A DNA stretch of 64,000 bases from Desulforhabdus sp. TSK. Lineage in GTDB: Bacteria > Desulfobacterota > Syntrophobacteria > Syntrophobacterales > Syntrophobacteraceae. The stretch lies in the NCBI RefSeq assembly GCF_022836495.1, contig NZ_BQXM01000010.1:1-64000 (forward strand). The letters are read 5' to 3'. Under the pieces are notes generated by a model, which was not told the origin of the DNA, made no database searches, and saw nothing but the letters and a program-made list of their open reading frames with translations. Both the position numbers and the translations under genes were made by a program. Positions 26,732 to 35,970 of the stretch are shown here, in pieces (the stretch's first letter is position 1; the number at the start of each line of letters is the position of its first letter).

Positions 26732-28162
26732 TCAGTCCGTCACGATGGTTGCAAGAAGGCTTTTGAAGGCTTGCTGGATAACGGTGAATTCATCATCCTG
26801 AAGTGTCCGGGCATCCATGAGAAAACGGTCTGATTCGATGCGCCCGATAAGGGGAGGCGTGTAATTCCTCATAAAGAGCTCTACTTTTTGGGTGCTCAAC
26901 CGCTCGGATCTCACCGCGACGACAAAGGTCGGGAGGTTTTGCGCCGGCAGGGATCCCCCGCCCACCTGAGATGCATTGGGCTCCACGGTAACTTCGAAGA
27001 TGGAATGAGCATCGGCTCCTGAGATCATTGCGGCCAGCTTTGCAGCCCGCTCCTCCAGAACCGACAGTGGGGTGGCAATCATGCGCAGGGTCGGTATTTG
27101 CTCCATCGCCAGTCTTTCATCGCGGTAAAGGCGCAAGGTCCCTTCCAGAACTGCAAGTGTCATTTTATCCACACGCAGAGCGCGGGTGAGGGGATTTTTC
27201 TTGCACTTCTCGATGAGGGATTTTCTGCCGAGGATGATGCCCGCTTGGGGGCCGCCCAGGAGCTTGTCTCCGCTGAATGTGACGACATCTGCCCCGCCAC
27301 GGACCGTCTCCTGAACTGTCGGCTCACCCTGCAGGCCAAAGGGGGCGAAGTTGATGAATGATCCACTTCCCAGGTCTTCAATGACCAGCAGACCGTGTGT
27401 CCTGCCCAGAGCAGTCAGTTCTTCCAGTGATACTTCCGAAGAAAAGCCCACAATGCGATAATTGCTGGTATGAACCTTCATGAGAAGGGCGGTTTCACCG
27501 TTGATGGCCCCCTCATAGTCTCTTGCATGCGTGCGGTTTGTGCATCCGACTTCCCTCAGAATGGCCCCGCTGCTGCGCATGACGTCCGGAATGCGAAAGG
27601 AGCCTCCAATTTCCACGAGCTGGCCGCGTGAGACGATGACTTCCTTTCCCTGGGCCAGAGTATTCAACACCAGGAAGACCGCGCCCGCATTGTTGTTCAC
27701 CACCAGCGCAGCCTCGGCGCCGGTCAGCTCGCAAAGGATCGCTTCGGCATGGACGTAACGGGAGCCTCTTTTCCCTTTTTCCAGGTCGTATTCAAGGTTG
27801 TTGTAGCTGCGGCAGAGCAGGGCCAGTCGTTCGATGGCTTCCTGTGGGAGAAGGGAGCGTCCCAGGTTGGTATGAATGACGATGCCGGTGGCATTGATGA
27901 CGGGGCGCAGAGCATAGTCACTGACCTGCACCAGGCGCTGAAGGATGAGCTGGACCAGGTGTGACGGCTCCAGGTTGACGGAAGCACCGGATCCTTTGGG
28001 GTCCAGGATTCGCTGCCTCTGTTCCTCCAGGACGTGACGGATGCTTTCCAGAAGCAGTTTCCGAGGGTGCTGGGTGAGAGCTTCCCGGAGGGGTTCCAAC
28101 TGAAGGAGGGCATCAACGCCCGGGAGCTTTCGCAGCAAGTCTTGGACGCTCGTGTTGGCCAT
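26732..28162 (-). CDS. selA: L-seryl-tRNA(Sec) selenium transferase SelA
   Basis: 476 residues, the usual length. A PLP enzyme that converts Ser-tRNA(Sec) to Sec-tRNA(Sec) using selenophosphate. The PLP lysine is Lys300 in FSGDKLLGGPQAG. Also visible are NATGIVIHTNLGRS, YNNLEYDLEKGKRGSR and VNNNAGAVFLVLNTLA. The start has AGGAAGGATGA upstream. It is transcribed alone here, divergently from mfd; selB, selC and selD are not in the window. Its presence means UGA can be read as selenocysteine in this organism, which bears on the gene at 37397-39148. Confidence 0.95.
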   Translation of the reverse strand: MANTSVQDLLRKLPGVDALLQLEPLREALTQHPRKLLLESIRHVLEEQRQRILDPKGSGASVNLEPSHLVQLILQRLVQVSDYALRPVINATGIVIHTNLGRSLLPQEAIERLALLCRSYNNLEYDLEKGKRGSRYVHAEAILCELTGAEAALVVNNNAGAVFLVLNTLAQGKEVIVSRGQLVEIGGSFRIPDVMRSSGAILREVGCTNRTHARDYEGAINGETALLMKVHTSNYRIVGFSSEVSLEELTALGRTHGLLVIEDLGSGSFINFAPFGLQGEPTVQETVRGGADVVTFSGDKLLGGPQAGIILGRKSLIEKCKKNPLTRALRVDKMTLAVLEGTLRLYRDERLAMEQIPTLRMIATPLSVLEERAAKLAAMISGADAHSIFEVTVEPNASQVGGGSLPAQNLPTFVVAVRSERLSTQKVELFMRNYTPPLIGRIESDRFLMDARTLQDDEFTVIQQAFKSLLATIVTD

Positions 28163-28365
28163 GATCGATTCATCCTTCCTGAGTGATTCTTTGGGAATCC
28201 ATGGAGCTGCCTTTACTGTTGAGGCAGACCATATGAAAACTTTCTTTCTAAAGGCTTCTCCGTTATATTTCAAACTTTAAACAGAATGAAACCCTTTTCG
28301 TTGCTTCCCATGGCGGCTTTAGATGTGCCTGCCGCCCAAGGATACAAGAGGACGTTCAACCTCAG

Positions 28366-31300
28366 ATGGAAACACCGGTATTTAGGGAAGAACAGGACTC
28401 TTCCGTGAGAGACGATGTGAATGACGTTTCCTTGAAGGATACTTCCGGGGAAATTCTTTCATTCCTGAGTGATTCAAACGACTCGTTTTCGCTGCGCGGT
28501 GCGCATCCCACAGCTTTAGCCTATCTCTTGTCCCGAGGAATCCAAGCTGTAAAACGCAACTTTGTGCTGGTTGCTCCTACGGACCGGGAAGCAGGAAAAT
28601 ATGCGGAGATGATCCGCTTTTTTCTCGGAAAACACTCCTCCCGCCCGGATGCTCCGTTGGACCAGCGCGTGTGGTATTTCCCCTCCCGGACGGGCAGAAA
28701 AGTGCAGTCTCTGGGGAAGATGGAGGGGACAGCCCGTCGGCTGGAGGCTCTCTACGCGTTGAGGAACAGCTCCACGCCCCGTCTGCTGGTGACTTCGGCC
28801 CTGGCACTCATGGAGCGCATCCCCCTTCCCGAGCATCTCTTGAAACACACCGAATATAGAGTCGCCGGCGAGGAAATCGATCTGAAGGCATTGACTCGAA
28901 GACTGGTGGACTGCGGCTACTATGGGGTGCCACTCGTAGAGGAATACGGGGATTTCAGCCGAAGAGGGGGAGTTCTGGACATTTATGCCCCACTCTATCC
29001 ATGGCCCCTGCGGCTGGAATTTTTCGGAGAGGAGCTGGAATCCATCCGGCTTTTTCATCCCGTTTCCCAGCGCTCCATGGGAGCGCTGGAAGACGTGATC
29101 CTCCTGCCCGCCGGCGAAATCATACTGGATGAGGAAGCACGGGAGCGTGCGCGTCAGGCCATCTACGACGATATCGAGGCGGAGCACCTGACGCGGGCTG
29201 CCGGGAATGTCTGGTTGGAAAAGCTGCAGGAAAGCCACCAGTCTGGAACATTTGAATCAGTTCTTTCCATTTTCCATGAGCGCCTGGGAACCCTTGCGGA
29301 CTATCTCGAGCCTCGAACCGTGATGGTCTGGTCCGATGATGCCCTGGTGCGAAAAGAGATCAATGAGCACCACTGGAAAGTTTGGCGGGATTGGAGTGAC
29401 AACCGGTCTACTCACGAATGGAAGCGCCCGCCCGAGGAATTGTTTCTGGAGCCTGAGGAGCTGCAGAGTGCCCTGGAGCCTCTGCGCCAGGTCTGGGTGA
29501 ATTCCATTTCCGGTTCAGCCAACAAGGCGGTACGTTTTGACCTGGATGCCGGCGGTCACGAAGAGCTCACCCTCGCCGTCAAGTCCTTCCCTCACAAAGA
29601 TCGTTTGCTGGAACCACTGGCGCGGCAGTTTCAAAAGTGGCAGCAGGAGAGAATCGTATGCTTTCTCGTCTGCCATCAAAAAGGGCAGGCCAAACGCATG
29701 GTGGAATTGCTGAAAGGCTATGGCGTCGATGCCCTTTTCAGCGGTGCCCCCTTTGGGGAAGAATCCTATGAGGCCCCCGCCGTCAAAGTCATGGAAGGGG
29801 AGCTGGAAAAAGGATTTCTCTGGGCGGCTGAAAGACTTGCTGTCGTCGTCGAAGAAGAAATTTTCGGCAGGCGGTCTCGAAGGCAGGCCAGGAAGTCCTT
29901 GGCCGGCGTGTTTCTGAATTCTTTCCAGGATCTGCACGTTGATGACTATGTCGTCCATGTGGACCACGGGATAGGGATCTACAAAGAACTGGTGCATCTG
30001 AACGTCCGGGGTATTGAAAGCGATTTTCTGCTCATTCACTACCAGGACGCCGACCGCCTTTATGTGCCGGTGGACAAGCTGCAAAAGGTCCAGAAATACC
30101 TGGGAGTGGAAGGGCAGGAGCCCCGTTTGGACAAGCTGGGCGGGAAATCCTGGGAAGCTGCCAAGAAGAAGGCTGCCGAATCGGCGGAACGGATTGCAGA
30201 GGAGCTTCTGAATCTTTACGCCTCCCGCGAAGTCCGGGAAGGATTCCGATTTTCACCCCCCGACAGCCTCTTTCAGGAATTTGAGACGACTTTCGGCTAC
30301 GAGGAAACTCCCGATCAGTTGAAGGCCATTGACGATGTGCTGGAGGACATGGCCTCGGGACGCCCCATGGACCGCCTCATTTGTGGTGATGTAGGGTACG
30401 GTAAAACGGAAGTGGCCCTTCGGGCCGCATTCAAGGCGGTCTCCGACGGAAAGCAGGTGGCCCTGCTTGTGCCCACGACTATCCTCGCCGAACAGCATTA
30501 CCAGGCGTTTCGGGAGCGCTTCGAAGGGTTTCCCGTGGTCGTGGCGAGTCTCAGCCGTTTCAAGCCCCCTACCCAGCAAAAGCAGGTGATCGAAGGACTG
30601 AAAAAGGGAGCCATCGACGTTGTCATCGGCACCCATCGGCTGATCCAAAAAGATGTGGAGTTCCGGGACCTGGGACTTCTCATCATTGACGAAGAACATC
30701 GTTTCGGGGTGAAGCACAAGGAAAAGTTGAAGGAATTCAGAGTATCCGTTGATGTCCTGACCCTGACCGCCACTCCCATCCCCCGCACGCTTCATATGTC
30801 CCTTGCAGGAATCCGGGACCTCAGCACCATTGAAACCCCACCCCAGGACCGTCATTCCATTGAAACCTTCGTGTGCAAGTATGACGATTTCACCATCAGG
30901 GAGGCCATCTGCAGGGAGCTCGACCGGAAGGGGCAGGTGTTTTTCGTCCACAACCATGTGCAGAGTATTTTTCAGATGGCCAATGCCCTGAACCGGCTCG
31001 TTCCGGAGGCGCGCATCGCCGTGGCTCATGGACAGATGAAGGAACGGGAGCTCGAAAAGGTGATGCTCGACTTTATCGGCCGCAAAATAGACATTCTGGT
31101 CTGTACCACCATCATCGAATCAGGCCTGGATATTCCAGCGGCCAACACCATCATCATCAACCGGGCCGACAAGTTTGGACTGGCCCAAATTTACCAGTTG
31201 CGCGGCCGCGTGGGTCGATCCACGGAGCAGGCCTATGCTTACCTGCTTGTCCCCGGCGAGGACATTATCAGCCGGGATGCGCAGAAGCGGCTGCGGGCAC

Positions 31301-31944
31301 TCATGGATTTCAGTGAACTGGGTGCAGGCTTCAAAATCGCCCTCAATGATTTGCAGATCCGGGGCGGAGGAACCATCCTCGGGTCTTCCCAATCCGGTCA
31401 CATAGCCGCCGTCGGCTATGAGCTCTACCTGGAACTGCTTGAAAAGACGGTGAAGGAGATGAAGGGTGAAACTTCCGAGACGGAAGCCCTCGATACGGAA
31501 ATCAATGTTCCTCTTTCGGCTTTTCTGCCCGATGCGTTCATTCCTGACACCGATCAGAGGCTTTTGGCGTATAAAAGGCTGGCAACGGTTTCCGGTGAAG
31601 AGGATGTGGACGAGCTCTCCAGTGAATGGAGGGATCGTTATGGACCTTTTCCCGACAGTGTGCGGAACCTGGTCTTGATGGCTAAGATTCGTTTGCTGCT
31701 GAAGCGGTTCGGGATTGTCCGAATGGACGGAGGGGAAGAGACATTTACACTTCATTTTGCCAAAGACACTGAAAACAAAAGGGTGCAGCTCTTTTTCGAA
31801 CAACATAAATACAACTGGAAAATGGAAGCGGATCGTAGACTCAAGATAGAAATCTGGGGGCGTCATTTGCCCCAGCGGTTGGCTCGACTGAAGAAGATCT
31901 TGAGTGATCTCGAAGAGAAATGTCGCCAGGATGCGGCGGCTTGA
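28366..31944 (+). CDS. mfd: Transcription-repair coupling factor Mfd
   Basis: 1192 residues, full length. The N-terminal part is a UvrB-homology module that recruits UvrA. An RNA-polymerase-interacting domain (DYVVHVDHGIGIY block, about 525) and a RecG-like translocase follow, with Walker A GDVGYGKTE near 672, DEEHRFGV near 775, LTATPIPRTLHMS near 800 and the C-terminal TRCF domain. It removes stalled RNA polymerase from damaged DNA. Start ATG 28366; the ribosome site is weak. Confidence 0.95.
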   Translation: METPVFREEQDSSVRDDVNDVSLKDTSGEILSFLSDSNDSFSLRGAHPTALAYLLSRGIQAVKRNFVLVAPTDREAGKYAEMIRFFLGKHSSRPDAPLDQRVWYFPSRTGRKVQSLGKMEGTARRLEALYALRNSSTPRLLVTSALALMERIPLPEHLLKHTEYRVAGEEIDLKALTRRLVDCGYYGVPLVEEYGDFSRRGGVLDIYAPLYPWPLRLEFFGEELESIRLFHPVSQRSMGALEDVILLPAGEIILDEEARERARQAIYDDIEAEHLTRAAGNVWLEKLQESHQSGTFESVLSIFHERLGTLADYLEPRTVMVWSDDALVRKEINEHHWKVWRDWSDNRSTHEWKRPPEELFLEPEELQSALEPLRQVWVNSISGSANKAVRFDLDAGGHEELTLAVKSFPHKDRLLEPLARQFQKWQQERIVCFLVCHQKGQAKRMVELLKGYGVDALFSGAPFGEESYEAPAVKVMEGELEKGFLWAAERLAVVVEEEIFGRRSRRQARKSLAGVFLNSFQDLHVDDYVVHVDHGIGIYKELVHLNVRGIESDFLLIHYQDADRLYVPVDKLQKVQKYLGVEGQEPRLDKLGGKSWEAAKKKAAESAERIAEELLNLYASREVREGFRFSPPDSLFQEFETTFGYEETPDQLKAIDDVLEDMASGRPMDRLICGDVGYGKTEVALRAAFKAVSDGKQVALLVPTTILAEQHYQAFRERFEGFPVVVASLSRFKPPTQQKQVIEGLKKGAIDVVIGTHRLIQKDVEFRDLGLLIIDEEHRFGVKHKEKLKEFRVSVDVLTLTATPIPRTLHMSLAGIRDLSTIETPPQDRHSIETFVCKYDDFTIREAICRELDRKGQVFFVHNHVQSIFQMANALNRLVPEARIAVAHGQMKERELEKVMLDFIGRKIDILVCTTIIESGLDIPAANTIIINRADKFGLAQIYQLRGRVGRSTEQAYAYLLVPGEDIISRDAQKRLRALMDFSELGAGFKIALNDLQIRGGGTILGSSQSGHIAAVGYELYLELLEKTVKEMKGETSETEALDTEINVPLSAFLPDAFIPDTDQRLLAYKRLATVSGEEDVDELSSEWRDRYGPFPDSVRNLVLMAKIRLLLKRFGIVRMDGGEETFTLHFAKDTENKRVQLFFEQHKYNWKMEADRRLKIEIWGRHLPQRLARLKKILSDLEEKCRQDAAA

Positions 31945-31978
31945 AAAGATGACGTGACTGATTGAGCAGGGGGACTGC

Positions 31979-32950
31979 ATGCGTATCTCGAGAAAAGGGT
32001 GTGCGTTGGTGTTGTGGATATCGTTTCTGTGGGCTGGGGCTGCCTTCGGAGAGACACTTGACCGGATTGTGGCGGTTGTGAATGGAGACATTATTCTGTA
32101 TAGTGATCTTCAGGCTAAAATACGTCTCATAGAAAAAACAACTCCCGGGGCAAGACCCGGTGATCCGTCGCTCCAGCCTCAGTTTGAACGAGAAGTGCTG
32201 AATCAGATGATTCGAGATCGATTGACCGATCAGGAAGTCCGCCGTATGAAGATCTCCGTCAGCCAGCAGGAAGTGGACAATGCCCTCCAGGCCATGAAGA
32301 AGGATAATAACTTCACGGATGCACAATTCGAGTACGTCGTGGGGCAGAGCGGGCAGACGGTGGAGCAGTTCCGGGAGGGCATCAAGAAGGAAATGGAGCG
32401 ATCGCGGCTGCTGGAGCGTGTGCTCAAATCCAAGACCGTCATCACGGATGCACAGGTCGATGCTTATCTGAAAACGGCCGGGACGCAGGAAAGCGGTGGT
32501 CCGGACCGCTTGAGGCTCGGCGTCATTTTTCTTCCCGTCTCGGAGGGGGCTCAGGGAAAGACGGGAGAAGGTGCTGAAAAGCTCGCCAAAGATCTGCTTG
32601 ATCGCATCAAGAAGGGCGAGGACTTTGCCAAGCTCGCCAGGGAATATTCCAAAGGACCGGCTGTCGCGGATGGCGGTGATATAGGATACATCGCAACGGA
32701 AGAGCTGGCACCTTACATTGCTGCGGCGGTACGGGACCTGAAGCCCAATGAGGTGAGCGACGTGGTGAAGTCCTCCACGGGCTTTTATATCGTGAAGGTC
32801 ATCGATACCCGCCGGGAAAAGCTGGATGTTTCGGGTGAGGGCGCCAGAGAGAAAGCGCGAAGAATTTTGTTTCAACAGGAAATGAGCCGTAAGTTCGAGA
32901 ACTGGGTCAAAGAACTGGAAGCACGATCCTTCATTCAGGTCTCTCTATAG
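31979..32950 (+). CDS. surA: Periplasmic SurA-like peptidyl-prolyl isomerase
   Basis: 323 residues. Signal peptide (about 1-24, ending AAFG), SurA N-terminal chaperone domain (DRIVAVVNGDIILYSDLQ...) and one parvulin domain (about 180-285; EEYSKGPAVADGGDIGYI-type block). E. coli SurA has two parvulin domains; one is normal in deltaproteobacteria. It assists folding of outer-membrane proteins. Strong AGGGGG ribosome site. Followed after 12 bp by rodZ, in the mfd-surA-rodZ-recO run. Confidence 0.88.
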   Translation: MRISRKGCALVLWISFLWAGAAFGETLDRIVAVVNGDIILYSDLQAKIRLIEKTTPGARPGDPSLQPQFEREVLNQMIRDRLTDQEVRRMKISVSQQEVDNALQAMKKDNNFTDAQFEYVVGQSGQTVEQFREGIKKEMERSRLLERVLKSKTVITDAQVDAYLKTAGTQESGGPDRLRLGVIFLPVSEGAQGKTGEGAEKLAKDLLDRIKKGEDFAKLAREYSKGPAVADGGDIGYIATEELAPYIAAAVRDLKPNEVSDVVKSSTGFYIVKVIDTRREKLDVSGEGAREKARRILFQQEMSRKFENWVKELEARSFIQVSL

Positions 32951-32962
32951 GGGATTGAATCC

Positions 32963-33937
32963 ATGAGTGAGCTGTCGGAATTTTTGAAGTCTGAGCGATT
33001 GCGCCAGGGCTTGACTCTCAAGGCTGTTTCGGAAAAAAGCAAGCTGAGCGTCAATGTGCTCCATGCGCTGGAGGATGGAGATTTTGCCCGTATTGGCGCC
33101 CCTCTCCTCCTGCGCAGTTTTGTCTCGTCCTATTGCGGAGCATTGAACGTCGAAGCCGGTCCTGTGCTGGAGAAATATGCCGGGGAAATCAAAGCCCGCA
33201 ACTGGCAGGACGAAGGGATTCAGCGTTACAGAACCATGACGAAATCCTTCAAGCGAACCAGGCAGACGCGCGTCTTCTCCATATTGCTTCTCGGGCTGGC
33301 CCTGGTGGGGGCACTCTACGGGGGCGTCTTGATCTCCAATCGCCAGGAAAAATTGTCCGAGTCTCAACCGGTGAAACAGGAGGGCTACCCTCAGCAGGAA
33401 TTACCGTCCGATCTCTCAACAAAGCAGGCTCCTTCCAAACTGCCTGATGAGAAAGCTCAGACTCCAGCCACTGTCCGTCAGTCGTCCCCTCCGGAACTGA
33501 AAGCAAAGGGGGCCGAATCCCGGAGCGCCACGGCTGACGCTCCCCCTGTCCAGCCCCCACCTGCTCCCAAGCCTGCCCCTGAGGCACCTGTGGAAGCAAG
33601 TTTGCCCAAGGCTCCCGTGGAAAATACACCACGGGAAACGGAGGCAGTTCAGCCGACGACGCTTTCTACAGGCAGCGAAGGCCAGAAGCACCGGCTATTT
33701 TTCGAAGCGACCCAGGAGACCTGGGTCCAGGTCAAAACAGACAATGGGAAGTCCCAGAGTGTGCTGCTCAAACCCGGGGACACGCGGGAATGGGAAATGG
33801 AGGAAACTGCCGCTATCCTGGTCGGCAATGCAGGCGGCGTGCAGGTGAAATGGGACGGCAAAGCCGTTTCCCTTCCCGGTAAGTCCGGAAGTGTTGTCAA
33901 AATTCGCCTCCCGGATCCACGCTATTTGAAGGAATGA
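32963..33937 (+). CDS. rodZ: RodZ-like helix-turn-helix membrane protein
   Basis: 324 residues. N-terminal RodZ-type helix-turn-helix (about 5-70), a basic juxtamembrane segment, one membrane helix (about 106-122), a long Pro/Ala/Glu-rich periplasmic linker (about 130-240) and a DUF4115 domain (about 245-320). RodZ couples MreB to cell elongation. The gene overlaps recO by four bases. MreB is not in the window. Confidence 0.82.
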   Translation: MSELSEFLKSERLRQGLTLKAVSEKSKLSVNVLHALEDGDFARIGAPLLLRSFVSSYCGALNVEAGPVLEKYAGEIKARNWQDEGIQRYRTMTKSFKRTRQTRVFSILLLGLALVGALYGGVLISNRQEKLSESQPVKQEGYPQQELPSDLSTKQAPSKLPDEKAQTPATVRQSSPPELKAKGAESRSATADAPPVQPPPAPKPAPEAPVEASLPKAPVENTPRETEAVQPTTLSTGSEGQKHRLFFEATQETWVQVKTDNGKSQSVLLKPGDTREWEMEETAAILVGNAGGVQVKWDGKAVSLPGKSGSVVKIRLPDPRYLKE

Positions 33938-34725
33938 AGATTTTCGAGACGGAAGCCATTGTCTTGAGCACGAGAGACCATGGGGAGTCGGACCGGCTGA
34001 TCACCTTTTACTCCCGGGAGGCGGGGAAGCTGAGAGGGATCGCCAAAGGAGCACGGCGAAGTCAAAAACGATTTGTCCACACTTTTGAAAGCTCCAGTCT
34101 TGTGCTGATGACCTGCCGTGAGCGGAAATCCCTCATTTGGATCGAAGCTTGCAAGTTGTTGGAGCCGTACTTAGAGTTGAGGGCTGAGGTGGAGCGGTGG
34201 GGGTATGCGGCTCTCCTCTCCGAGATTTTCCTGGAAATGGCCCCGGAAGGGGAGGCCCAGGAAGAGCTCTTTGACCTTCTGAACGCGACCTTGTTGCAGC
34301 TTACAAAAAACAGGGACCCCTTGAATGTGATGCTGTTGTTCATGGTCCGGTTCCTTGACAAAATGGGGTACCTTCCAGAGCTCTCTCATTGCAGTGTCTG
34401 CCGGTCGCCCCTTCGTGCTTCCAGGAGATGGTTGTGGCGGGTGAAGCAGGGAGATCTCGTCTGTCAGAAGCATGGCTCGATTCAGCCCTCTGGATTTCCT
34501 TTAGATGTAGGAACACTCGTATTGATGGAGCAGTCCAGGGTGTTGAGCCTGGACAGGATGTGGCGCCTGCACCTGCTGCAGGAGAAAAAGGCTCCCCTTT
34601 TCCAGGGATTGATCCGTGTGATTCAAGACCTCATCAGAAAGGATTTGAAGAGCTTGAAGCTGCTGGAGCAAATCCGTGCAGCATGCAGTCGCAAGAGTGA
34701 AAGGAACCGAAATTGGAGTGGATAA
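33934..34725 (+). CDS. recO: DNA repair protein RecO
   Basis: 263 residues. N-terminal OB fold (FETEAIVLSTRDHGESDRLITFYSREAGKL) and a helical C-terminal domain with a zinc-site-like CSVCRSPL segment near 150. It loads RecA with RecR in gap repair. ATGA overlap with rodZ; its last 13 bases overlap the TTG start of the ccdA-like gene, so three genes are tightly coupled. Confidence 0.92.
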   Translation: MKIFETEAIVLSTRDHGESDRLITFYSREAGKLRGIAKGARRSQKRFVHTFESSSLVLMTCRERKSLIWIEACKLLEPYLELRAEVERWGYAALLSEIFLEMAPEGEAQEELFDLLNATLLQLTKNRDPLNVMLLFMVRFLDKMGYLPELSHCSVCRSPLRASRRWLWRVKQGDLVCQKHGSIQPSGFPLDVGTLVLMEQSRVLSLDRMWRLHLLQEKKAPLFQGLIRVIQDLIRKDLKSLKLLEQIRAACSRKSERNRNWSG

Positions 34726-35420
34726 ATCAGTTTGAACAAATTGCTGTCTCTCATCCCATCCTGGCAGTTTTCCTGGCCTTCGGAGGTGGCCTCCTGGCAA
34801 GCTTCACGCCTTGCGTTTACCCCATGATGCCCATTACGGTGGCGTACATTGGAGGCAGGTCCCAGGGGAGTCGGTGGCGAGGCTTTGTGCTTTCGGTGTT
34901 TTATGTCCTCGGGCTGGCCCTCGTTTATGCTGCGCTGGGGGCTTTTGCCGCCTTGACAGGCCAGTTGTTTGGAACCCTGACCAACAATCAGTGGACCTAT
35001 CTGTTCGTCGGCAATGTCTGCCTGTTCTTTGGTCTGGTGATGCTCGAAGTGATGCCTCTCTCGCCTCCTGCATTTTTGAACCGGCTCAGAGTGCAGACTC
35101 TCCAAGGTCATGATATCATGACGAGTATTTTGTTGGGAGGGGCTTCCGCCCTGGTGGTCAGCAGTTGTACGACCCCCATCCTGGGTGTTCTCCTGGCCAT
35201 AGTGGCGACAAAGCAGGATCTGGTCTGGGGAATGGGGATGCTCTTTGCCTTTGCGTACGGCATGGGGGGGCTGGTGATACTGGTGGGGACTTTTACCGGG
35301 TTGCTGGCGTCTTTCCCTCGCTCGGGGATTTGGATGCGACGCGTTCAACGGTTTTTTGGCCTGGTCATGATCTTGGCTTCTCAGTATTTCTTCATTAAAG
35401 CAGGAGAATTTTGGCTATGA
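34713..35420 (+). CDS. ccdA: CcdA/DsbD-type thiol reductant carrier
   Basis: 235 residues, six membrane helices. Conserved cysteines of the family are in SFTPCVYPMMP (first helix) and SSCTTPILG (fourth helix). Such proteins pass electrons from cytoplasmic thioredoxin to periplasmic thiols, for example for cytochrome c maturation. The start is TTG 34713, decided by AAAGGA seven bases upstream; no usable ATG fits. The stop overlaps the tlpA-like gene by four bases, so the two probably form one pathway. Confidence 0.85.
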   Translation: MEWINQFEQIAVSHPILAVFLAFGGGLLASFTPCVYPMMPITVAYIGGRSQGSRWRGFVLSVFYVLGLALVYAALGAFAALTGQLFGTLTNNQWTYLFVGNVCLFFGLVMLEVMPLSPPAFLNRLRVQTLQGHDIMTSILLGGASALVVSSCTTPILGVLLAIVATKQDLVWGMGMLFAFAYGMGGLVILVGTFTGLLASFPRSGIWMRRVQRFFGLVMILASQYFFIKAGEFWL

Positions 35421-35962
35421 GTCTCGAAAGAAAGTGTGAGAGTGTTTTGAAATTTGCCCTCGTTCTGCTGTTGGGTGCTCACCTCGTGTGGGCTTTGCCG
35501 GGTGAAACGTCAGCCAGCGAAGGAAATACGGTGCTGGCCTCGGTCTTGGGGTCGGATTCCAAGACGCAAGCGCCCGACTTCGAATTGAACGATCTCAAGG
35601 GAACGGCTGTTCGACTCAGCAGCTACAAGGGGCAGCGGCCCGTGCTGATCTATTTCTGGGCCACATGGTGTCCCTATTGTGTGGCGGCAAAGCCCGGCAT
35701 TCTGAAATTGAGGCAGGAGATCGACCCCAAAGAGATGGAGATTCTCGGCATCAACGTAGGGGGCGGAGATTCCTTGAATCGTGTGAAGCGATTCGAAGAA
35801 GAGCATCCTTCGACCTTTCCCATTTTGTTCGATGCTCAGGGAAAGGTTTCCCGCAGCTACGGAGTCCAGGGAATTCCCCTCTTCGTCATCGTGAACAAGG
35901 AAGGACAGGAAGTCTACAGAGGAAATTCGCTGCCGGACAATCCCATGAAATATTTGAAGTAA
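35417..35962 (+). CDS. TlpA/ResA-type periplasmic thioredoxin
   Basis: 181 residues with a signal peptide or anchor (about 11-27) and a thioredoxin fold with the active site W-C-P-Y-C at 84-88 and the cis-Pro loop VQGIPLFVIV. It is the likely partner reduced by the overlapping CcdA-type protein, acting on apocytochromes c or other secreted thiol proteins. ATG 35417 overlaps the ccdA stop; CAGGAG lies ten bases upstream. Confidence 0.87.
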   Translation: MSLERKCESVLKFALVLLLGAHLVWALPGETSASEGNTVLASVLGSDSKTQAPDFELNDLKGTAVRLSSYKGQRPVLIYFWATWCPYCVAAKPGILKLRQEIDPKEMEILGINVGGGDSLNRVKRFEEEHPSTFPILFDAQGKVSRSYGVQGIPLFVIVNKEGQEVYRGNSLPDNPMKYLK

Positions 35963-35970
35963 GGGGAATT